Of a stretch of 34,674 bases of DNA, positions 1 to 7,600 are shown piece after piece. The notes below the pieces were generated by a model. It was not told the origin of the DNA, did not search any database, and worked only from the letters and a program-made list of their open reading frames with translations. The DNA is from Akkermansiaceae bacterium (GTDB taxonomy: Bacteria > Verrucomicrobiota > Verrucomicrobiia > Verrucomicrobiales > Akkermansiaceae): positions 1 to 34,674 of the forward strand of contig JALOTY010000038.1 of the NCBI GenBank assembly GCA_025457665.1, given 5' to 3'. The position numbers and the translations under genes are program-made. Each line of letters starts with the position of its first letter. The stretch's first letter is position 1.

Positions 1-1
1 C

Positions 2-1504
2 GATGCCAACAACACGGCCTACCATCGTGGCTTCGCTTACGATGCCATCGGCAACCGCCTCGCCAGCATCGAGGGCAATACCGATCCGACCCAACCCGGC
101 GCAACGACCTACATGCCCACGGCGCTGAATCAATACTCCCAAATCTCCGTGCCCTCCGAGCCATCCGTGGTCCCCACCTACGAAGCCGACGGCAATCAAC
201 TGGCCTCGCAGATCCGCCCTCTTGGGGCTTCCAATCTTGAGTCATGCCTCTTCGTTTGGGATGGTGAAAACCGTCTCATCGAAATCAAGGACGCGGCTGG
301 AGCCACGACTCTTGCGAGTTACACCTACGATTCCCAAAGCCGCCGCATCGCCCGCACCGTAGGAGGAACAACCCTCGCCACGATTTACGACGGCTGGAAT
401 CCCATCGCCGAATATCAGTCCACGACCACCCCTGCGACCGCCTTCAACCTCCACGCCACCTACCTCTGGGGTCTCGACCTCTCTGGTAGCATGCAAGGAG
501 CCGGTGGCGTTGGCGGACTCCTCAGCGTCACCAGCGGATCGACAAGCTTCTACCCGACCTACGACGGCAACGGCAACGTAAGCGAATACCTCGATGCCAC
601 CGGAGCCATCGCCGCCCATTACGAATACGATGCCTTCGGCAACATCATCTTCAGCAGCGGCGCATTCGCCACCAGCTTCCGCCACCGCTTCAGCACGAAG
701 CCGCAGGATGAGGAAAGTGGTCTCTATTACTACGGTTACAGGTACTACGATCCGGTGACGGGGAGATGGCCGTCAAGGGACCCGATTGGGGAGAAAGGCG
801 GAGTGAATCTTTACGCCTTTGTGGGGAACAACGGGCTGAGTCGGTTCGATATTCTAGGTCTTGAAGATGGCGAAAAGACAATTGTCGTTACAGAAGTTGG
901 CGAGCCACGCATGTGGGGTGCTGACTTGGCGATCATCAATCCCAATGATCCAAATGTCAAAGAGCAGATGGAAAAGCACAAGATCACTGCGGAGGAGTTG
1001 GCTAAAAAAATAATTGGTGAAGAAGGCCAAGTTATTCTGTGCGGATCTCATGTGGAGTTTCTGAAGCAAGCAGAGGCACTGAAACTTAAAGAAAATTCTC
1101 AGAAAGTTGTGATCATAGACCATGGGCAAGCTCGAATAGAAGGTGATGGGAACAAGGTAGTTCCGGTTTACCCCCAAGTCGGAGGTCAGCCGGTGACTCC
1201 TGAATCTCCTGATGGCAAGAGGGTGTTAGGTCTTCTGACGAAAATATCCAAGACATTAATAATTTGTAACTGCAAGTGTGGCATTACAGAGAAGGATTCT
1301 AAGGATAGTGGTCTCAATCTGAGTCTTTCGGGAATTTTTGGAACATATAAGAATATGTGTGGGAGTGGTGGGGTGAAAGAGGTTTACGTCTATTCTGGAG
1401 ACCTTCATTTTGAATGGCAGCAAGACGGGTCTGGAGAATTAACGGTTGATGTGGAGCCGACGGTTGGCGATCAAGGCGGATGGCGGAAAATTGGCCCAGA
1501 ATGA
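2..1504 (+). CDS. RHS-repeat protein, 3' part, with variable C-terminal tip (candidate polymorphic toxin)
   Basis: The frame is open from base 2, so the gene starts outside the window; 500 codons are visible. The first ~287 residues carry YD-type RHS repeats (YDSQSRR, YDGNGNVSEY, YEYDAFGN). The RHS core ends with YYYGYRYYDPVTGRWPSRDP and NLYAFVGNNGLSRFDILGL, finishing near base 862. After this conserved boundary comes a ~212-residue tip of different, AT-richer composition, the usual layout of polymorphic toxins, where the tip is the effector and the RHS shell encloses it. The tip holds a hydrophobic strand ending in His-Gly (VVIIDHGQ, ~1106-1129) and a later strand ending in Cys (TLIICNCKCG, ~1253-1282), resembling the His/Cys spacing of caspase/CHAT-fold peptidases. 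That similarity is my inference. The lipoprotein gene 28 bases downstream is the natural immunity candidate. Confidence 0.85.
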   Translation, partial: DANNTAYHRGFAYDAIGNRLASIEGNTDPTQPGATTYMPTALNQYSQISVPSEPSVVPTYEADGNQLASQIRPLGASNLESCLFVWDGENRLIEIKDAAGATTLASYTYDSQSRRIARTVGGTTLATIYDGWNPIAEYQSTTTPATAFNLHATYLWGLDLSGSMQGAGGVGGLLSVTSGSTSFYPTYDGNGNVSEYLDATGAIAAHYEYDAFGNIIFSSGAFATSFRHRFSTKPQDEESGLYYYGYRYYDPVTGRWPSRDPIGEKGGVNLYAFVGNNGLSRFDILGLEDGEKTIVVTEVGEPRMWGADLAIINPNDPNVKEQMEKHKITAEELAKKIIGEEGQVILCGSHVEFLKQAEALKLKENSQKVVIIDHGQARIEGDGNKVVPVYPQVGGQPVTPESPDGKRVLGLLTKISKTLIICNCKCGITEKDSKDSGLNLSLSGIFGTYKNMCGSGGVKEVYVYSGDLHFEWQQDGSGELTVDVEPTVGDQGGWRKIGPE

Positions 1505-1532
1505 GAGTAGGAAAGTTTGACTCGAAGACGTT

Positions 1533-2033
1533 ATGATTAAGCGTTGCTGGATCGTTACACTATACGGCATTTTCTTTTTGGTTCTTGGTGGGTGCAATCG
1601 GAAAAAGCTGGCTCCTGAAGGCGAGCTGAAAATCGAGTGCCATGTCTCGCATTACGAGGGTGGAGCTGCCAGAATAAGTGTTTATCTTAAAAATCAAGGT
1701 GAGGAAGCTCTTGCGGTTGCCACCAAACCTTTTGATTCTAGATTGCTTCCGTCAAAGCTTGAAAATCGTGATGAAGAACGAGTGATATTGATGTATCAGA
1801 TCATTCCGCCTGCTTCAAGTGTTGAAAATGAAGTGTATTCGGACGAAGGCTTGGGTCGGGTGGTATTGAATTCGGGAGAGGTGTTTAAATTGTACGATTA
1901 TGATATAATGAGCGATGATCGGCTGGATTGGCGGTATGAGCTTTCTTATATCGCGTTCCCGGAGAAGAGTTATCGTGACTATTGGTCCGGTGATGTCGAG
2001 ATGGTGATTGCTGAGGGGGTTGGCCCCGAATAA
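1533..2033 (+). CDS. small lipoprotein, candidate immunity partner of the RHS tip
   Basis: The protein has 166 residues. A short basic start (MIKRC) leads into a hydrophobic stretch and a lipobox (L18-G19-G20-C21), so it is probably lipidated at Cys21 and exported. The rest reads as alternating short beta strands (ELKIECHVSHY, ARISVYLKNQGEEAL), like a small Ig-like sandwich; no named family was recognised. It follows the RHS stop by 28 bases on the same strand and shares the AT-richer composition of the RHS tip, which suggests the two arrived together. Position fits an immunity protein acting in the periplasm. Function is inferred from position only; it could be an unrelated lipoprotein. The Shine-Dalgarno sequence is weak. 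Confidence 0.7.
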   Translation: MIKRCWIVTLYGIFFLVLGGCNRKKLAPEGELKIECHVSHYEGGAARISVYLKNQGEEALAVATKPFDSRLLPSKLENRDEERVILMYQIIPPASSVENEVYSDEGLGRVVLNSGEVFKLYDYDIMSDDRLDWRYELSYIAFPEKSYRDYWSGDVEMVIAEGVGPE

Positions 2034-2545
2034 AAATGAACCCACGCGCCAACCAATGGCATTGGCTGTGCCAACCCATTTCAAGAATCAAAGCATGCGG
2101 AGCTTCTCGGTAAGCGTGGTCCTTACCACCTCTCGGTCTTCCTCCACTGCATAGCGTAGCGTTGATAGCGTCGCGTCGTATGAATGCTATGCACGACTCC
2201 CTTGTGAATTTCGACCGGCGCGGACGTCTCCGCTATGCACCGGGACAAAACGCCGCTCTGAGCGAGGCCTATGTGCTGCCATTGGTCTGAGCGGTCCTGA
2301 GTTCGCCGCCCTCCATGGTGTCAATGATCAGACCTTTGGTAAGCGCTCAACAGAGCACCTCTTGCATTTTTGCGAGAGGTCTTTGAGTTCTCGCTCCTAT
2401 GCAATGGCGATTGCTTTAGCTCTGGGCGCCTGGGCCTGGGCCTTGATCCAATGGGCGGGAAGGAGAGCCGGGATGTCTTCCTCCGATGGGTCGTGCGTGA
2501 ACGTTTCAAAGACTCACTTGAGGGCAGCGAGGCGACGAGCTTCTG

Positions 2546-2938
2546 GCACCCCTGCCGGGGTGCGAGGTGTTTGGGGATTTGTGTCCGGTGGTGTCACCCG
2601 CTGTCGCGGGTTCAACCACCGGCTACATGCTTGGATGCCTCCGGCATCGAGGCGGGGCGCGGAAGTGCCAAGCCCCGCTGGTGCGGGGAAGGGCCAAGTT
2701 CCAAGTTCCAAGTGCCAATGAACAGCCGGGAGAAGACAGAAGATCCCGCAGGGCGGGAACGCAAGACGCAAGACCGGAGGCCGCTGCGCGGAAGGGCCAA
2801 GTTCCAAGTGCCAAGTGCAAAAGAAAGGCAAACGGCCGTGCTTGGAGAGAGCGTGGCGCGGTTCAAGCGCGGGGGTCATGGCTGATAAGGGATCCACGGG
2901 GTGAACCCCGTGGCTACATGCCTTCGCCCCTCCGGGGC
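2546..2938. repeat. array of at least seven short GC-rich hairpins
   Basis: Perfect short inverted repeats with 3-4-base loops follow one another: GCACCCC/GGGGTGC at 2546-2563; ACCCGC/GCGGGT at 2596-2611, nested inside CCGGTGGT/ACCACCGG at 2585-2622; GATGCC/GGCATC at 2634-2648; CCCCGC/GCGGGG at 2673-2688; TCCCGC/GCGGGA at 2744-2758; CCACGGGG/CCCCGTGG at 2894-2913; and GCCCC/GGGGC at 2926-2938. Stem sequences differ while the loops (TGCC, TGTC, TCC, TGGT, AGG, TGAA) are similar in size, so the structure rather than the sequence is repeated. No T-run follows, so these are not ordinary terminators. They resemble REP-like or mobile hairpin elements; role unknown. Confidence 0.7.
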
Positions 2939-3100
2939 TGGAGACAGGCGATTCATCCTCCTATCCCATCCATCCCATCCATCCTGGTCCGATTTCCCGG
3001 CTGTTTCTTTTCGTTCCTTTCGATTTTTTCGTTGTTTCTCGGGAGACGACAGACTGGAAGACGACAGACAGAAGACCGGAGAAACAGCCGATGGTGAGCA

Positions 3101-3121
3101 GTGATCGGTGATCGGTGATCG
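3101..3121. repeat. GTGATCG tandem repeat, three units
   Basis: Three exact copies of the 7-mer GTGATCG in direct succession, followed by GTAAAC. It sits just upstream of the larger duplication. Short noncoding tandem; no function visible. Confidence 0.75.
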
Positions 3122-3138
3122 GTAAACAGCCATGGCTC

Positions 3139-3592
3139 CGCGCGGGGTCTTGGGTGGTTTCTTGGGCTTTGGAGGTATGGCTGCAAGATGCACCCACAAC
3201 GGACTGCGGCGGGACGCCCCAGCCACGTTTCAGCTGTTGCCCTCGCTGCGCTCAGGCCATGCCGGTTTGGCTTCGCTTGAGGTAGAGGTCGCTACTGCTT
3301 CCGCCGCATTCAGCATTTCAGAAAGCGCCGGGCTTCGCGCGGGGTCTTGGGCGGTTTCTTTGGCTTTGGAGGTGTGGCTGCAAGATGCACCCACAACGGA
3401 CTGCGGCGGGACGCCCCAGCCACGTTCCAGCTTTTGCCCTCGCTGCGCTCACGCCATGCCAGTTTGGCTTCGCGGGAAATAGAGGTCGCCACAGCTCCCT
3501 CCGCATTCAGCCTTTGCCCTCGCTGCGCTCACGCCATGCCAGTTTGGCTTCGCGGGGAGTAGAGGTCGCCTCAGCTCCCTCCGCATTCAGCC
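3139..3592. repeat. ~197-bp direct duplication plus a third partial copy
   Basis: A block starting CGCGCGGGGTCTTGGG at 3139 recurs at 3336, an offset of 197 bases, with a few substitutions. Both contain GCAAGATGCACCCACAACGG and the string ACGCCCCAGCCACGTT. The last 80 bases of the block (TTGCCCTCGCTGCGCTCA...CCGCATTCAGCCT, from ~3434) occur once more from ~3514 to 3592. The unit contains no gene-like frame. Copies differ by scattered point changes, so the duplication is not brand new. Confidence 0.8.
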
Positions 3593-3630
3593 TTTCAGCC
3601 TTTCAGCTTTTCAGTTTTTCAGCTTTTCCT
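3591..3630. repeat. 8-base pyrimidine-rich tandem repeat
   Basis: Five 8-mers follow one another: CCTTTCAG, CCTTTCAG, CTTTTCAG, TTTTTCAG and CTTTTCCT. The array ends 7 bases short of the stop codon of the minus-strand hydrolase at 3637, so it is the immediate 3' flank of that transcript, where it reads as purine-rich RNA. It may mark expansion by slippage from the CATTCAG end of the larger duplication. Confidence 0.75.
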
Positions 3631-3636
3631 AAAGCC

Positions 3637-4509
3637 TCATGGGGTGGAAAGCCAGTGGAGGGCGGCGGTGGAGTAGTGGACGGCGATGGAGTAGTGGCCT
3701 TCTCCTTCGATCCATTCGCCTTCTGCGGTCGGGACTGTGGAGGCGAGGCGTTTGGCGACTTGGCAGGGGAGGTTGGCATCGGCTTCGCCGTGCCAGAACC
3801 GAACCGGGATTTGGATTTCCTTGGGATCGAATCCCCAATCTCCCAGATAAAGCTCTCCGTCCGCCAGCATGCCGGCGGGTCCGCGGCGGATGGCTTCGAG
3901 GTAGCTGCGGGTGACCATGTCCCAGCCGCCCTTGGTATGCAGGGCCTCGCGGTCCCTCGCAGGCACGGATTTCATCATCCATGACATGGGAGCATGATCG
4001 GCGCCGCGGGAGATCATCCAGCGGCTCAAGGGAAGAATGCCATGCACGGCGACACGTCGCAGCGATTTCATTCCTGCAAGGCTGCGGTAGGTCCAGTGCA
4101 TGTGACTGCGATCTTCTTTCCGTCCAAGAGGCGGAGCGCCGCAGATCACGGCACCGCGATCGACTCTGCTTCCGAGTCGCGCGCAAATCGCCAGGGCATA
4201 GGGGCCGCCGCCGGAGATTCCGATCACGCGGAAATGATCCAGCCCGAGGGCATCGGCCAGCCCCGCGATGTCGCCCGGCCAATCGGCAAAACCCCGTCCG
4301 GGCAGAGGATCGGAGAGACCGAGTCCGGGGCGGTCCGGAGCCAGGATGCGGAGGCCCATTTCACAGGCGTCCTCATGCAAGAATGCCGCCTGATATCGAC
4401 TGCTCGGCCAGCCATGGCAATACATCACCGGCAATCCGGCAGGGTCGCCGTATTCCGCATATCCCAGATGCCTGCCATCGGGCAGACGGACCTGTTCTTC
4501 TTCCTTCAT
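3637..4509 (-). CDS. alpha/beta-fold hydrolase
   Basis: This is a classical alpha/beta hydrolase, probably cytoplasmic because no signal peptide is seen. Numbered from the longer start at 4554: oxyanion-hole strand with His47-Gly48 (VMYCHGWP), nucleophile elbow G-I-S114-G-G, acid Asp259 in WHGEADANLP, and His287 in EGEGHYS. The N-terminus LPDGRHLGYAEYGDP is typical of the esterase/epoxide-hydrolase-like branch. The start at 4509 (MKEEEQVRLPDG) is preferred because it matches the usual family N-terminus; an in-frame ATG at 4554 adds 15 residues. Substrate cannot be told. It lies ~98 bases after the stop of the giant LTD/CotH gene on the same strand. Confidence 0.9.
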   Translation of the reverse strand: MKEEEQVRLPDGRHLGYAEYGDPAGLPVMYCHGWPSSRYQAAFLHEDACEMGLRILAPDRPGLGLSDPLPGRGFADWPGDIAGLADALGLDHFRVIGISGGGPYALAICARLGSRVDRGAVICGAPPLGRKEDRSHMHWTYRSLAGMKSLRRVAVHGILPLSRWMISRGADHAPMSWMMKSVPARDREALHTKGGWDMVTRSYLEAIRRGPAGMLADGELYLGDWGFDPKEIQIPVRFWHGEADANLPCQVAKRLASTVPTAEGEWIEGEGHYSIAVHYSTAALHWLSTP

Positions 4510-4607
4510 TTCACTTCGGTTCGATTCTGCCCTGAAATCCCGTTTGGCAGGCATCGAAATTTTCCATGATGGGTATCGATCTCATCGATGTTTCCCCGGC
4601 ACCCGTT

Positions 4608-7600
4608 TCAAGGTGTCCAGGTGGCACGGATGCGGAGGAAACGGGTGGGGCTCGTGGTCGCGGTGGGATCCACGAAGACGGCATCTTCCCTGCCGGCGCC
4701 GGCCGGTGTGGCATCGGTGGCGAAGGTCGTGACGACGGTCCATCCGCCATCGAGGCTATCGCTGGCGAGTAGTTCGTAGCTCAGATCGGTGGGAAACTGC
4801 GGACGTCGTACTTCGATCGCCGGCCTGCGGACGCTGCCATCGTCCCGCCAGACAAAGCGAATGCGCGGGCGATCGGCTGTCACAGGGTCGGTGGCCAAGG
4901 CATATTCCTCGGCATTGCTGCGGCCATCGCCATCAGGATCGGCACCCGGGGCGGAGGAGGCGGAAGCGGCGAGTTGCGCGGGGCTGAAACGTCCGGCCGC
5001 CCACGCATCGAAGGTGCCCGGCATGGGGCTGTCTGGCAGACCGGGCGATCCACTGAAGCTGCCAGCCGCGGTCCATCCTTCGGGATCATTGTCGCCACCA
5101 CTTTCCGCCGGGTGGCGGCGGACGAGGGCGGGTCCATTGCCATCCGCTGCGAGGGGCCATGGAGCGGCATCATCGTAGGTCACACTGCGGAGGATTTCAT
5201 CGTCGCCATTCAGCAGCAGCAGGGTTTCTCCGGCATTGTTGAGATTGCCGGAAAAACGCCCGGCCACGGGAAGTCCGGCACCGTAGCGGTAATCAAAGGC
5301 GTCCTGATTCGCGACCACAAGCAGTCGTGCTCCGGGGGCCAGGGTACGACCGGTGGTGGCGGTGTTGAAATCGAATCGAACCCCGCCACTCAATAGCAGG
5401 CCCGTGAGGTCCACATGACGGGTGCCGGTATTGAGCAGTTCGATGTATTCGAAGTCAGAAGCATCGTCGAAACCCGCGCCGATCTCCGCGGGCGAAGGAT
5501 CGGTGGGATGATAGTGGATTTTCGAGATCGCCGGGTTCGACGACGAAGCGGGATCGGTCTCAAGCAGGAAAGTGGCCTCGGTGAGCGCGCTCCAGGTGGA
5601 GCCATCCCGCACACGGGAGCGGAAAGTCCGGGCTCCATTGCCGGTGAGGAAAATCGGTGTGGGAGTGGTGGATCGCACGGCACTGAGGGAGGCATTCATG
5701 CTCACGTCCGAACTGGTGGGATTGGCCTGATGGATTTCGATCGCGAGCAGGTTCGTGCCGGCGACAAGCAAGGCAGGATCGATGCTGAGGGTGTCGATGC
5801 TGTCCTCGATGGCCGAGCCGGTGAAGTAGTTGTGCGCCGGGTTTTCCGGGAGGTTTCCGCCGATGCGGGTGCCATTGAGGTAGATGGCGTAGCCGTCATC
5901 GTATTCCACTTGGGCGCTCAGGCCGGTGATGGTGGCGGGATCGGTGACTTGGAAAGTACGACGGAAATAGGAGGTCGCGGTTTTTTGTCCCGGGGAGCTT
6001 TCGGTGATGGGGATGACGGTCGCTTCATCGCCATCGCCATAGCCCAGCTCGGCGGTGCCGCTTGACCATGGGCCGTCGTTGAATGCGGACAGTCTCCAGG
6101 CGCTGCCCTGGTTGCTACCATCGGACAGATATCTCCAGCCCGCGGCGGACCAGGGGATGAGGGTTTCGTTGGAGGTCGAGGAAACATGGGTGAGCGCACC
6201 GGGACGAAGCGCGCCGCCCACGGCCCGGGGATCGGAGCCATCGGCCATGTAATGGATCGTGCCGCCTGAGGGGGCAGAGAGGGTGAGTTCCACCCCGCTT
6301 TCCTGATACGAGCCGAAGGGGGTGAGCGTGGGGGCATCGATGGCGGGGTAGAGGCCATCGTCGCGGAGTTGTTGAAGAACGATGGGGCTGCGCTGCGGGA
6401 AATAGCTGAGCAGGGAATTCCGGGCTCCGAGCCAGGTTTGTTTGGTTTTCGGGATTTCCGATTTCGCATCCCCCCAGCGGGCGCTTTCGGCGATGATGGC
6501 GGGTTCGACCGAGGTGGCGAGGCGGTTGATGCGGTTGAGCCATGGTGTGGTTTCCAGCGCGCCGCCATTGAAGAGATGTTTGTGAATGCGATCGGCCCAG
6601 CGGATGCGGTATTCGGCATTGGCGAGGAGGTCCTGGTGGAGGAAGAGGGGATTGGAGAAAGCGAAGTCCTCCTCGTTGGGGAAAGAGTAGGGGCCGGTGC
6701 GGTCTTCGAAGGGATTGAAGAAGGTGTGCTCGAAGTCGTGCGCGAAGAAGCGGAAGCCTTGGCCGGGATTGTTGTCGCGGCGGCGGCTGCCGAACCAGTT
6801 GTTGGCACGATCGTTGCCAAGGAAGGCGGAGGTGCAGCCGTCGAGATTTCCGGTCCAGAAGGTCAGGAGGAGGTAGTCGATGAGGTTGTCGACATCCAGA
6901 AGTACGGGATCCGTCGTAGCTGTGACCCCGTCGGCAGCCCGCCCCATCAGGCGGAAGTAGTTGGCATTCGTCGGCTGGTCACGGTGGATTTTTCCCTTGT
7001 TCCAGAGGTCCTGCCAGGCGTTGAGGTTGCCATCGGTGGCACCCACGGTGTAGCCGGCGGTTTGTTCGGCTTTGACGACATCCCACTGGGTGCTGTCGCC
7101 GCCAAAGTAGGTTTCGGCGAAGTCCGCCTCGGTGCGCTCATCGAGATTGAAGAGACCCCAGTATTGGCCGTTGAGGAAAAGGTGGAAGTAGCGGACGCGT
7201 GAGGCCGGCTGACCCATGTCGAGTTGAGCCTGGCGGGTGGCTTCCTCGCGCAGGAAGGTGTTGTTGTCATCGCCGCCGAAGGCCCATGAGTAGTTCTGGG
7301 CGGTGCGGAAATCGATCTGATCGAAGATCTGCGCTCCGCGGGGACCGAAGAGGGGATACTCCAGTTTCGTCGGCCCGTAGTCGCTGCGGAAAAAGAAGCG
7401 GAACGAATGTTTGGGGTTTTCCGTGCTGCGCGAGAAGCCCCCGCGCAATCGCAGGCCGGCATTGACCTGGAAAGCGGCGCGGCCGTTCGGGTTGGAGGCA
7501 TCGGGCGGCTCGATCCATTCCAGCGATGCGGGTCTTTCCCAGGCCAGGCCGCGGCCGTAGGGGTTGGTGTAGATCCCTTGGGAACCGTTGATGTCGAAAA

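Larger units (their letters stand above)
2034..3636. other. 1.6-kb region with no convincing gene; repeat- and hairpin-rich
   Basis: Open frames here overlap in all phases, are rich in Arg, Pro and Ser, and lack ribosome sites, so I call none of them genes. A 36-codon frame at 2180-2290 (begins MNAMHDSLVNFDRRGRLRYA) reads more like protein than its surroundings and may be a gene remnant. From ~2546 to 2938 there is a run of short GC-rich hairpins. Between them lie two near-copies of a GGCCAAGTTCCAAG string (starting ~2692 and ~2795). A CATCC-type run lies at ~2962-2988, a triple GTGATCG at 3101-3121, a long direct duplication at 3139-3592, and 8-mer tandems at 3591-3630. Low-complexity intergenic material of this kind is, from memory, common in Verrucomicrobiota. 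Confidence 0.6.

Noticed and set aside
2321..3562. Several overlapping open frames of 60-176 codons
   Set aside because: They occupy all phases of a repeat-rich GC-rich stretch, have biased composition and no ribosome sites, and run across the hairpins and duplications.
3101..3630. Tandem repeats as a possible CRISPR array
   Set aside because: Units are directly adjacent or long and diverged, with no constant repeat separated by unique spacers, and no cas gene is in the window.
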